Notes under the pieces: model-generated
Database searches by the model: none
The model's input: only the letters and a program-made list of their open reading frames with translations
What the model was told of the DNA's origin: nothing
Shown here: positions 7,481-15,686 of the stretch, in pieces
How the letters are laid out: every line of letters starts with the position of its first letter
How positions within the stretch are numbered: position 1 is the first letter of the stretch
Assembly: GCF_001748145.1 (NCBI RefSeq)
Contig: NZ_BCQA01000001.1
Span: 5,420,501-5,484,500 of the forward strand
Reading direction: 5' to 3'
DNA: 64,000 bases
From: Bosea sp. BIWAKO-01
Lineage (GTDB): Bacteria > Pseudomonadota > Alphaproteobacteria > Rhizobiales > Beijerinckiaceae
Program-made: the position numbers and the translations under genes

Positions 7481-9418
7481 ATGTGCGGATTTGGGGGCTA
7501 TTTCGGCGCAGTCCGGGATGGGAGGGAACTCCTTGAACGGATGACGGCCGCGATCGCGCATCGTGGCCCCGACGAGCAAGGGCTCTTCATCGCGAAGGAT
7601 GCAGGTCTCGGGCATGCCCGGCTGTCGATCGTCGGCCTGGGGGACGGCCAGCAACCGATGTCCGATGCGACGGGTGAGCTGACGATCGCCTTCAACGGCG
7701 AGATCTTCAACTATGTCGAACTGCGCGAGCAGCTGCGCACAAAAGGGCACCGCTTCCGGACATCGAGCGACACCGAGGTGATCCTGCATCTCTACGAGGA
7801 GATGGGAGAGGATTGCCTGTCCGTCCTCAATGGCGATTTCGCCTTTGCGCTCTGGGATAGCCGGCGCCGCCGCATGGTTCTGGCCCGGGACCGCATGGGC
7901 GTCCGGCCGCTGTTCTATACACGGCAGGGCGATCGGTTCTATTTCGGCTCGGAGGTCAAGGCGCTTCTTCAGGTCCCGGGCGTGAGTGCGGAGATCGATC
8001 CCCTCGCCCTCGACCAGATCTTCACATTATGGGCGCCGATCGCGCCGCGCACGGCCTTCCGCGACATCTTCGAACTGGAGCCCGCGCATCTCATGATCGT
8101 CCAGCAGGGCAGCGTCTCGACGCGGCCCTATTGGAGCCTGGATTATCCCGACCGCGAGGCGCCATCCCGGCACACGGATGAACGCGCTGCGGCAGAGGAA
8201 CTGCGCGCGCTGCTGACCGAGGCGACCCGTATTCGCATGCGGGCCGATGTCCCGGTCGGCTCCTATCTCTCGGGTGGGCTCGATTCCTCGATCACCTCCG
8301 CGCTCGCGGCGGGCATGGCGCCGGGCGGCCTCAGGACCTTTTCCGTCACCTTCGACAGCGCCGAGCATGACGAGAGCGCCTTCCAGATGGAGATGGCCCG
8401 GGCGCTCGGGACGCAGCACAGTTCCGTCGCCTGTGGCGAGGGCGATATCGCCGCGGTCTTTCCCGACGTGATCCGTTTCACCGAGCGGCCGATCCTCAGA
8501 ACCGCGCCTGCGCCGCTTTTCAAACTGTCCGGCCTTGTGCGCGAGGCCGGGCTGAAGGTGGTGCTGACGGGGGAAGGCGCGGACGAGGTCTTTGCCGGCT
8601 ATGACATCTTCAAGGAGGCGCGGGTTCGGCGCTTCTGCGGCAGGCAGCCCGGCTCCCGGATCAGGCCGCACCTGTTTCGCAAGCTCTACCCCTATCTGCC
8701 TGGCCTCAGGCAGCAATCCGCAGAATATCTCGCGTCCTTCTTCGGGGCGGGCGGCGCGGCACTCGACGACCCGCTGTTCTCGCACCGGCCGCGGCTCGAC
8801 GGGACGGCGGCGACGAAGCTGTTCTTCTCGGGCGACCTGCGGGCCACGCTATCGGGCTACGACGCGGCCGAGGAACTCGCTTCGCGTCTGCCGGAAGCCT
8901 TCAGCCGCTGGCACCCGTTGCATCAGGCGCAGTATCTGGAGGCCCGCTTCCTGCTGCCGGGCTATATCCTGTCCAGCCAAGGCGACCGCATGGCGATGGC
9001 CCATGGCATCGAGGGGCGCTTCCCCTTCCTCGACCATCAACTGGTCGAGTTCGCCGCCGGGCTTCCCCCCGAGATGAAGCTGAAGGGGCTGGTCGAGAAG
9101 CACATCCTGCGGGAAGCGACCAAGGATCTGCTGCCGCCCTCGATCAGCCGACGGGCAAAGCAGCCCTATCGCGCGCCGGACAGTCACTCCTTCGTCGGGA
9201 CGGGGGCCGCCGATTATGTCCAGGCAGCCATGGGCGAGGCGCAGGTCGCAGCCGGCGGCCTGTTCAATCCCAGGGCCGTCGCAAAGCTGCACGAGAAATG
9301 CAGCGCGCGCCCGGCCTCCGGCTTTCGCGACAACGCGGCCTTTGTCGGCATCCTCTCGACGCAGCTCTGGCTGCAGACATTCACCGGCACGAGCGGCCGC
9401 AGATCAGAAGCCGCCTGA
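7481..9418 (+). CDS. Asparagine-synthase-like glutamine amidotransferase (AsnB class)
   Basis: A 645-residue class-II glutamine amidotransferase fused to an ATP-pyrophosphatase synthetase domain. The start must be the ATG at 7481 (GGAAG about nine bases upstream), because Cys2 in MCGFGGYFG has to become the N-terminal nucleophile; the open frame further upstream would bury it. The glutaminase domain shows HRGPDEQG, RLSIVGL, FNGEIFNY and SSDTEV. The synthetase domain has the PP-loop SGGLDSS at residues 264-270. The family makes asparagine, but cluster-resident members amidate other carboxylates, for example sugar uronates or carrier-bound acids. Here it heads a unit with an acyl carrier protein, an acyl ligase and a NadE-like protein. 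A tailoring role in glycan synthesis is therefore more likely than bulk asparagine supply; this is inference. Confidence 0.9.
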   Translation: MCGFGGYFGAVRDGRELLERMTAAIAHRGPDEQGLFIAKDAGLGHARLSIVGLGDGQQPMSDATGELTIAFNGEIFNYVELREQLRTKGHRFRTSSDTEVILHLYEEMGEDCLSVLNGDFAFALWDSRRRRMVLARDRMGVRPLFYTRQGDRFYFGSEVKALLQVPGVSAEIDPLALDQIFTLWAPIAPRTAFRDIFELEPAHLMIVQQGSVSTRPYWSLDYPDREAPSRHTDERAAAEELRALLTEATRIRMRADVPVGSYLSGGLDSSITSALAAGMAPGGLRTFSVTFDSAEHDESAFQMEMARALGTQHSSVACGEGDIAAVFPDVIRFTERPILRTAPAPLFKLSGLVREAGLKVVLTGEGADEVFAGYDIFKEARVRRFCGRQPGSRIRPHLFRKLYPYLPGLRQQSAEYLASFFGAGGAALDDPLFSHRPRLDGTAATKLFFSGDLRATLSGYDAAEELASRLPEAFSRWHPLHQAQYLEARFLLPGYILSSQGDRMAMAHGIEGRFPFLDHQLVEFAAGLPPEMKLKGLVEKHILREATKDLLPPSISRRAKQPYRAPDSHSFVGTGAADYVQAAMGEAQVAAGGLFNPRAVAKLHEKCSARPASGFRDNAAFVGILSTQLWLQTFTGTSGRRSEAA

Positions 9419-9441
9419 ACCCGGCCATGAAAGGGAAAGAC

Positions 9442-9708
9442 ATGAGCGACACAATCAGGGACAGCGTGAAGGCCTTCGTCGTCGAGAACTTCCTGTTCGG
9501 CGATACCAACCATGAACTCTCCGGTACGGCGTCGCTGATCGAGAACGGCGTCATCGATTCCACCGGGGTCCTGGAGCTCGTGGCCTTCATCGAGGATCGC
9601 TACGGGATCACCGTGGCCGATGCCGATATCGTGCCCGCGAACCTGGATTCGCTTGATCGCATCTCGGCTTTCATTGCGTCGAAGGTGGCCGCGCCGGTCA
9701 CGGCGTGA
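9442..9708 (+). CDS. Stand-alone acyl carrier protein
   Basis: An 88-residue acidic helical protein with the phosphopantetheine attachment motif in NGVIDSTGVLEL; Ser40 is the predicted 4'-phosphopantetheine site (DST rather than the DSL of fatty-acid ACP). The chosen ATG has AGGGA eight bases upstream; an in-frame ATG at 9427 is less well placed. It follows the amidotransferase gene by 23 bases and precedes the acyl ligase by 25, so the three are one operon. The obvious reading is that the ligase loads an acyl or aminoacyl group onto this carrier, which then presents it to a modifying enzyme. It is not the housekeeping AcpP, judging by the variant motif and context. Confidence 0.88.
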   Translation: MSDTIRDSVKAFVVENFLFGDTNHELSGTASLIENGVIDSTGVLELVAFIEDRYGITVADADIVPANLDSLDRISAFIASKVAAPVTA

Positions 9709-9733
9709 CGATTAGGGGCGGAGCAACAGGCTC

Positions 9734-11281
9734 ATGCGGATCGAGCAATTCCTCGTCACGAACGCCGCCGCACAGGCTGCGAAAACGGCGCTGGTCACTG
9801 ACCAGAGGCGGATCCGCTATGACGAGCTGGATGATCTTTCCAGCCGGCTAGCCACCACGCTCGCCGCAAGCGGCGTGAAGCGGGGCGACCGCGTCCTCGT
9901 CTTCATGGACAATTGCTGGGAAGCCGCCGTCTCGATCTTCGCGGTTCTCAAGGCCGGCGCGACCTTCAGCCCGATCAACGCCTCGACCAAGGCCGACAAG
10001 CTGGCCTATGTCATCGGGGATTGCGAGGCCGCCGCGATCCTGACGCAGGCGAAACTGTTGCCGGTCGTGACGCAGGCGCGCGCGTTGGTGCCCGGGCAGG
10101 CGCTCTTTGTCGCTTCGACACAGCCGCCGGCCGGCGGGTCGCTCGAAGGCGCGGTGCCCTTCGAGGATTGCCTGAAGGGCTCGCCCGCTCCAGTCGGTCA
10201 CGGCGGCATCGATATCGACCTTGCCATGCTGATCTACACCTCGGGCTCCACAGGCCGGCCCAAGGGCGTGATGATGACGCATCGCAATATCGACGCGGCG
10301 GCCGACTCGATCACGACCTATCTGCGCAATACGCCTGACGACATCATCCTCAACGTCTTGCCGCTGGCCTTCGACTACGGCCTCTACCAATTCCTCATGG
10401 CGATGAAGCTTGGGGCGACCCTCGTCCTGGAAAAGTCCTTCGCCTTCCCTCAGGCGATTTTCGAGCGCATTCGCACCGAGAATGTCACTGGTTTCCCGCT
10501 CGTGCCGACGATGGCCGCGATGATCCTGCAGATGCGCGATCTCGAGCCAGGTTTCCTGCCGAGCTTGCGCTATCTCTCGAACACGGCCGCAGCCCTGCCG
10601 CCCGCCCATATTGCGCGATTGCGTGAACTGTTCCCCGGCGTACGGCTCTATTCGATGTACGGCCTGACGGAATGCAAGCGTTGCACCTATCTGCCGCCGG
10701 AAGAACTGGGCCGCCGGCCGGGCTCGGTCGGGATCGCCATTCCCAACACCGAGGCGCTGGTCGTCGACGATGAGGGAAACCGCGTGGCTCCGGGCGTGCC
10801 GGGCGAGCTGGTGATCCGCGGCCCGCATGTCATGCAAGGGTATTGGCGCAATGAGGCGGCCACGGCACAGATGCTGCGCCCCGGCCCGAACCCATGGGAG
10901 AAGCGCCTCCATACCGGCGATCTCTTCCGGACGGACGAGGAGGGCTTCCTCTATTTCGTCGGCCGCAAGGACGACATCATCAAGACGCGCGGCGAGAAGG
11001 TGGCCCCGAAGGAAGTGGAAGCGGTGCTGCACGGCCATCCAGGCATCGCGGAAGCGGTGGTGATGGGCGTGCCCGACCCGGTGCTCGGCCAAGCCATTGC
11101 CGCCCTCGTCGTCCTGTCGGATGCGAGCCTGACCGAGCGGGACATCATTCGCCACTGCGCTGTCCATCTCGAGGATTTCATGGTGCCGCGGATCGTCGCT
11201 TTCCGCACCGAACTACCGAAGACGGATACAGGAAAGGTCAGCCGCAGGCTGGCCGCCGAAACGCTGGGAGCAGCGGAATGA
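9734..11281 (+). CDS. AMP-forming acyl-CoA/acyl-ACP ligase
   Basis: A 515-residue ANL-superfamily adenylating enzyme. The phosphate-binding loop YTSGSTGRPKG is at residues 168-178. Further core motifs are YGLTECKR, HTGDLFRTDEEGFLYFVGR, the hinge KDDIIKTRGEKVAPKEVE and the catalytic lysine region PKTDTGKVSRR. Such enzymes activate a carboxylic acid with ATP and pass it to CoA or to a carrier-protein thiol. The ACP encoded immediately upstream makes acyl-ACP the more likely product. A GGAG lies about ten bases before the ATG. Its TGA overlaps the ATG of the NadE-like gene, so those two are coupled. The substrate is unknown; the protein resembles ligases from exopolysaccharide and exosortase-associated clusters, though no exosortase gene is present here. 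Confidence 0.88.
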   Translation: MRIEQFLVTNAAAQAAKTALVTDQRRIRYDELDDLSSRLATTLAASGVKRGDRVLVFMDNCWEAAVSIFAVLKAGATFSPINASTKADKLAYVIGDCEAAAILTQAKLLPVVTQARALVPGQALFVASTQPPAGGSLEGAVPFEDCLKGSPAPVGHGGIDIDLAMLIYTSGSTGRPKGVMMTHRNIDAAADSITTYLRNTPDDIILNVLPLAFDYGLYQFLMAMKLGATLVLEKSFAFPQAIFERIRTENVTGFPLVPTMAAMILQMRDLEPGFLPSLRYLSNTAAALPPAHIARLRELFPGVRLYSMYGLTECKRCTYLPPEELGRRPGSVGIAIPNTEALVVDDEGNRVAPGVPGELVIRGPHVMQGYWRNEAATAQMLRPGPNPWEKRLHTGDLFRTDEEGFLYFVGRKDDIIKTRGEKVAPKEVEAVLHGHPGIAEAVVMGVPDPVLGQAIAALVVLSDASLTERDIIRHCAVHLEDFMVPRIVAFRTELPKTDTGKVSRRLAAETLGAAE

Positions 11282-12285
11282 ACCTCCCCCCTGCCCCAAG
11301 TTTGCTCGCCTTCTCGGCAGCAACCCTGACGATCGACAACACCGCGGAGACGGAGCGGATCGTCGCCGAACTGCGCGGGCAGTTGCGCGGCATGCGCAAG
11401 CGCGGGCTCGTGCTCGGCCTGTCCGGCGGCATCGATTCCAGCGTCTCCGTCGCGCTGGCGGTCCGCGCCGTCGGCGCCAAGAACGTCTTCTGCCTGTTCA
11501 TGCCGGAGAACGATTCAGACCCTGAAAGCCTTCGGCTCGGCCGGCTGGTCGCCTACACGTTCGGGATCGAGGCCGCGGTCGAGGATATCGGCCCGACGCT
11601 GCAGGCCATGGGTTGCTATGAACGACGAGACGGCTTCATCCGCGAGCTCGTACCCGCGTACGGGCCGGGTTGGGCCTCCAAGATCGTCATCGCCAGCTCG
11701 CTCTCGGGCGACGGCTACAACATCTCGTATCTGGTCGTTCAGGACCCCGAAGGCCGGCAGACGAAGCTGCGCATGCCGCCTGCCGTCTATCTCGGCATCG
11801 TCGCGGCCACCAACATGAAGCAGCGCACGCGCAAGCAGATCGAATATTATCACGCCGACCGGCTGAATTTTGCCGTGCTCGGCACGCCGAACCGGCTCGA
11901 ATATGATCAGGGCTTCTTCGTGAAGAACGGCGACGGTGCCGCAGACGTGAAGCCGATCGCCCATCTCTACAAGAGTCAGGTCTATGCATTGGCGGCTCAT
12001 CTCGGCATCCCCGACGAGATCCGCAGGCGGCCCCCGACGACCGACACCTACACCCTCGAGCAGACGCAGGAGGAGTTCTACTTCTCACTGCCCTATGACC
12101 GCATGGATCTGTGCCTCTACGGGCTCAATCACGGCCTCTCCGCCGAAGAGGTCGGCACAGCCACGCAGCTGACTGCCGTCGAGGTCGAACGGGTCTGGGC
12201 CGATATCGCAGCCAAGCGCAAGGCGACCCGCTACCTGCACCTGGGGCCGCAGCTCGTGCGCCCGGTGGGTGAAATCGCACATTGA
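11278..12285 (+). CDS. NAD synthetase-like ATP pyrophosphatase
   Basis: A 335-residue protein related to the ammonia-dependent NAD+ synthetase domain. The PP-loop is SGGIDSS (residues 49-55). The downstream NadE-type blocks are recognisable as LGTPNRLEYDQGFFVKNGDG, then DVKPIAHLYKSQVYALA and LGIP. It lacks the nitrilase-type glutaminase domain of the glutamine-dependent enzymes. It differs from housekeeping NadE by a segment around residues 150-185 and an extended C-terminus (PPTTDTYTLEQTQEEFYF). The ATG overlaps the ligase stop (ATGA). In this operon it may adenylate and amidate a non-NAD carboxylate, possibly using ammonia from the AsnB-like glutaminase; that is inference. Bona fide NAD synthesis remains possible. 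Confidence 0.82.
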   Translation: MNLPPAPSLLAFSAATLTIDNTAETERIVAELRGQLRGMRKRGLVLGLSGGIDSSVSVALAVRAVGAKNVFCLFMPENDSDPESLRLGRLVAYTFGIEAAVEDIGPTLQAMGCYERRDGFIRELVPAYGPGWASKIVIASSLSGDGYNISYLVVQDPEGRQTKLRMPPAVYLGIVAATNMKQRTRKQIEYYHADRLNFAVLGTPNRLEYDQGFFVKNGDGAADVKPIAHLYKSQVYALAAHLGIPDEIRRRPPTTDTYTLEQTQEEFYFSLPYDRMDLCLYGLNHGLSAEEVGTATQLTAVEVERVWADIAAKRKATRYLHLGPQLVRPVGEIAH

Positions 12286-12330
12286 GGCCGGCGCACTGGC
12301 GGCGGCCTGTCCGTCTTCGGTGCGCGAAAA

Positions 12331-13446
12331 CTAGTCGAAGCTGCCGCCGTTCAGGCGGTTCCAATGCTCGCCCGCCAAGCCGTTCAGAAAGCCCTGCCCG
12401 TTGCGGAAGACCTGAACGAGCTCTTCATCGGGCGAATGCACGACTGTCGATGCGATGTGGCTGAAGGCAATGCGCCGCCCCAGCATGGCTTCCAGCAATG
12501 CGGGCTGCGTACGGCCGCGCAACCCCGCTACGCCGCGCGTCGCCGCGTGACCGATCAGGCAATCGATGACCGGGCCTGCCTGCCCGGGCCTGGCAAGAAC
12601 CTGAAGGACGCGCGCGATCCGCCCCGGGCGGGCGTGATAGAGAAAGGCGCCGATCGGCGCCCCGCTGGCCGCGGTGACGGACGCATACACCGCCTCGCCA
12701 TAATCTGGCTTCTCGGACGCCTCGGCGACGATGTGGGCGAGTTGTTCGCCTGACCAATCCGGACGCAGCGCGAACTGTTCCGTCAGCGGAGCGACAAGCG
12801 CGGCAAAGCCGGGCTGATCGACTTCTGCGACCTTGAGGCCGCCTTTGACATTCCAGTTTGCCGGCACGCCCGACCAGCGCAGATCGTTATCCTGCATCCG
12901 GCCGCGCAGATAGCGATCGAGCCCCCGGGAGACCGGGTTCAGCAGCCGCACCGCACCGATCCGGCTCGCGGCCAGGTCCAGCATGAAGGCCGATGGCCGG
13001 ATGATGCGGACCCAGTCCAGGCTGTACTGCGGCAGGGTGATCCCGCGCAGCCTCGTCCACATCTGCGCGGAGATCTCGCTGGCGGTTTCACTGAACGAGA
13101 GATCCTGCGGCCCAGCGAGAAAGGTCTTGAGCAGTCGGGCACCGGCCATCGGGTCGCTCGCCCGTCGCTCGACCATCAGCGAACCGCAGATCGCGGCCCG
13201 CAGCTTGCGGCCGCCATGGCTCATCGGCAGCACATTGACACCGACAAAGCCCGAAATATCGCCCTCACCAGACACATGGACGAGGGGAGCGATCTCGGGA
13301 TCGCAGCCAGGCGATTCAAGATAGTGTCGACGCAGATAAGTCGCGAGCGTGGGCGGTGGAGGCACGCCGCGATCCCGGAATATCCTTTGAAAGAGCCCCG
13401 TAACCGCCGGGATATCGGCGGCGAGCAGCGGGCGGATTTCGCTCAT
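12331..13446 (-). CDS. GNAT-like acyltransferase (paralogue of 15676-16833)
   Basis: A 371-residue protein with an N-terminal GNAT-like half (IRPLLAADIPAVTGLFQRIFR) and a second half with PIGAFLYHARPGRIARVLQV. It is clearly paralogous to the plus-strand protein at 15676-16833. Shared blocks include the N-terminal RP...DIP...LF.R.FR, the central SL(D/E)W.R..RP, the GAFL strand and the C-terminal LA.E.W.RL. A two-lobed GNAT/FemAB-like fold is likely, hence an acyl or aminoacyl transferase, but no catalytic residue can be named. It overlaps the methyltransferase gene upstream by four bases. The pair runs against the surrounding rightward genes and ends 45 bases from the NadE-like stop. In context, it could transfer the ACP-bound group to a sugar amine; this is inference. 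Confidence 0.7.
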   Translation of the reverse strand: MSEIRPLLAADIPAVTGLFQRIFRDRGVPPPPTLATYLRRHYLESPGCDPEIAPLVHVSGEGDISGFVGVNVLPMSHGGRKLRAAICGSLMVERRASDPMAGARLLKTFLAGPQDLSFSETASEISAQMWTRLRGITLPQYSLDWVRIIRPSAFMLDLAASRIGAVRLLNPVSRGLDRYLRGRMQDNDLRWSGVPANWNVKGGLKVAEVDQPGFAALVAPLTEQFALRPDWSGEQLAHIVAEASEKPDYGEAVYASVTAASGAPIGAFLYHARPGRIARVLQVLARPGQAGPVIDCLIGHAATRGVAGLRGRTQPALLEAMLGRRIAFSHIASTVVHSPDEELVQVFRNGQGFLNGLAGEHWNRLNGGSFD

Positions 13447-14174
13447 TCCGGTCGGCCTGTCGCTTCGGTCGATGCCTGCTCGAACTCCTGTAGCTTGCGG
13501 ACAAGGGCAACCCGCGGCGTTCCCGCCTCATTCGCGGCGAAGGTCATGGATTCGTAGGCCTTGGTCCTGGCAATGAGCGCCGCCGCCTGGCGATCCTGGC
13601 CCTCGCCGAACTCGAACAGCAGCCAGCCGCCTGGTTTGAGAAACGCCACGGCGTCCCGGATCACCCGCTGGTGGATCGATATGCCATAAGGGCCGCCGTC
13701 GAAGGCTTCGCGCGGCTCGGCCTCGAGCAAATGGGCGCTCTCCCCCTCAAGGCGCGACGTGGAGATATAGGGCGGGTTGCAGACGATCAGGTCGACGGCT
13801 CCCTCCAGGCCATCGCTTGCGAGAGCGGAGAACAGATCTCCCTGCCTGATGGTGACACGGTGCTGAAATGCCAGGCGCTCCGCGTTTCGGCGGGCGAGCT
13901 CGACCGTGCTGTCGGTCAGATCCGCGGCCCAGACGCGCGCCGACGGAATCTCGGCTGCGATCGCCAGAGCGAGATTGCCCGAGCCACAGCACATGTCGAT
14001 CACGATCGGCTCGGCAGCGGCGCGTTCGCGAAGGATCGCGGCGGCTCTCTGGCCGAGGAGTTCGGTTTCCTGGCGTGGCACGAGAACGTCGGGCGCCAGC
14101 TCCAGGTTCACGCTCATGAAGCGATGCAGGCCGGGCCGAGGCTTGCCGTCGAAATCCAACGCTGTGTCCGGCAT
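13443..14174 (-). CDS. PrmC/HemK-like N5-glutamine methyltransferase family protein
   Basis: A 243-residue class-I SAM methyltransferase. It shows the PrmC-type entry VLVPRQETELLG, motif I as VIDMCCGSGNLALAIA, the acidic post-I residue in VWAADLT, and the catalytic NPPY motif (CNPPYISTSRL). The roughly 80-residue N-terminal helical domain that canonical PrmC uses to recognise release factors is missing. It is therefore probably not the housekeeping release-factor methyltransferase. NPPY enzymes methylate planar amide or amine nitrogens. Sitting in a cluster with two amide-forming synthetases, this protein may methylate a carboxamide on the product (inference). The ATG has a GGGAAGGGG site upstream and the stop overlaps the GNAT-like gene as ATGA. 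Confidence 0.82.
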   Translation of the reverse strand: MPDTALDFDGKPRPGLHRFMSVNLELAPDVLVPRQETELLGQRAAAILRERAAAEPIVIDMCCGSGNLALAIAAEIPSARVWAADLTDSTVELARRNAERLAFQHRVTIRQGDLFSALASDGLEGAVDLIVCNPPYISTSRLEGESAHLLEAEPREAFDGGPYGISIHQRVIRDAVAFLKPGGWLLFEFGEGQDRQAAALIARTKAYESMTFAANEAGTPRVALVRKLQEFEQASTEATGRPE

Positions 14175-14363
14175 GAACGCCCCTTCCCTTGCTGAGCGCC
14201 TTATTCATCCGCGCGAAACTATGGCGGTCAGGTAAACGGAGGCTGAAATGAAGTGATCGGAGAGTGTTAACCGCACAATCATTTCTGCGTGTTACTGGCC
14301 GTATTGTCGATGGTGGACGCCACCGAGTGCCGCTATCTCGGTTGTTGTCAAAGGCAGGACCGG

Positions 14364-15686
14364 ATGGCTTCGGATAACGCGAAAGGATCGAGTCATCGCA
14401 GAGCGTTTCTGCCTATGCTCGTGTCCTATGCCGCGTCCGGCGGCAGCCTCGTCATCAGTTCCGCCGCCCAGCTTCTGACCTTCGCCATCCTGGCCCGTTG
14501 GCTCGGCGTCCATGAGTTCAGTCTCTTCGTCGCCATCACCGCGATTTCGAACATCGCGGTCCATATGTGCGGGCTCGGTGCCATGGAGTGCCTGGTTCGC
14601 CGCGTGGCGCGCGACCGGGCGATCTATCCGGACATGCTTGGCCACAACATCATCCTGACGGCCGCCAGCGGTGTGGTCCTGGTCCTGCTCGGGGCGGTGG
14701 TTCTGCCCTTCTTCTTCACGCTTTCCAGCGATCCGGCGACGAATGTCGCAGTGATCACCCTGATGCTCGTCACGAATATCATGCTGGTCCGCATCATCGT
14801 GCTGGCCGAGCAGATCTTCATCGCCCATTCCGATTTCGGCTCGGCCAACACGGTGGTGGTCAGCTTCGCCGTCGCGCGGACGATCGCCGCCTGCCTTGCC
14901 TGCATCGTTTTCGGTGTTTCGACGCTCGCGAACTGGGTGGTGTGGCAGTTTGCCTGCCATGTGCTCGTTGCGCTGGCATGCTGGCGTGCCATTCGAGGGC
15001 TGGGCCAGCCGAAATACCGGATCGTGCGCGAAGAGCTGCCGCTCGGGCTCTATTTCAGCATTCCCTTCATCCTGCGTGCGATGCGGCAGAACGCCGACCT
15101 GCTTGTGCTCAGCCTCGTTGCGACAGCCGAAATCATGGCGAGCTACAGCGTGGCGCGAAGGATGCTGGAAAGCAGCTATCTCTCGGTCGAGGCGCTCAAT
15201 CGCCTTGTCTACCCGGGGTCGGCCAAGGCTACCGCCGCCGGCCTGCAGCACGCCCTGCCCCGCGTCAGGAAGGTTCTCGTCGCAGCCACTGCCATCAGCA
15301 TCCCGGCGGCGATCGCCGTCTTCGTGCTGGCGCCGGTCCTGCCCTATCTGTTCGGCAAGGACTATGTCTCGCTCGTCTCCTTCGTCAGGGCTCTCTGCTG
15401 GGTGGTGATACCGCTGGCGATGTGGTCCGTGGCGGTGGAGGCGCTCGGAGCGTCGGGCCACCAGCCGACCCGCGCCGCCGTCATGGGGCTTGGCAGCGTC
15501 ATCGGCGCTGCGGTTGCCGCCTGCGCGACCTGGTATGCGCCGCCCACCGGAACGTTCGTTTCATTCTACGTCATCGAGATCGCCATGGTGGCTGCGGCCT
15601 GGGGGGCACTCCTGCATGTCGTGAACAGGGACAGGGAGCAGGCCCGCAAGCAAGGTCTCTCTGCGGGAATCGCGCATGGACGCTGA
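14364..15686 (+). CDS. Wzx-type polysaccharide flippase
   Basis: A protein of about 440 residues with some twelve predicted membrane helices, starting soon after a basic N-terminus (KGSSHRRAFLPMLVSYAAS). The repeated pairs of helices and the long hydrophobic runs around residues 95-125, 130-150, 275-300 and 340-380 fit the MOP/PST flippase superfamily, which moves undecaprenyl-linked repeat units across the inner membrane. The ATG at 14364 has AGGA six bases upstream and is preferred over an earlier in-frame start at 14289. The end overlaps the next GNAT-like gene by 11 bases. It supplies the export step for the polysaccharide assembled by the neighbouring glycosyltransferases. Confidence 0.85.
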   Translation: MASDNAKGSSHRRAFLPMLVSYAASGGSLVISSAAQLLTFAILARWLGVHEFSLFVAITAISNIAVHMCGLGAMECLVRRVARDRAIYPDMLGHNIILTAASGVVLVLLGAVVLPFFFTLSSDPATNVAVITLMLVTNIMLVRIIVLAEQIFIAHSDFGSANTVVVSFAVARTIAACLACIVFGVSTLANWVVWQFACHVLVALACWRAIRGLGQPKYRIVREELPLGLYFSIPFILRAMRQNADLLVLSLVATAEIMASYSVARRMLESSYLSVEALNRLVYPGSAKATAAGLQHALPRVRKVLVAATAISIPAAIAVFVLAPVLPYLFGKDYVSLVSFVRALCWVVIPLAMWSVAVEALGASGHQPTRAAVMGLGSVIGAAVAACATWYAPPTGTFVSFYVIEIAMVAAAWGALLHVVNRDREQARKQGLSAGIAHGR

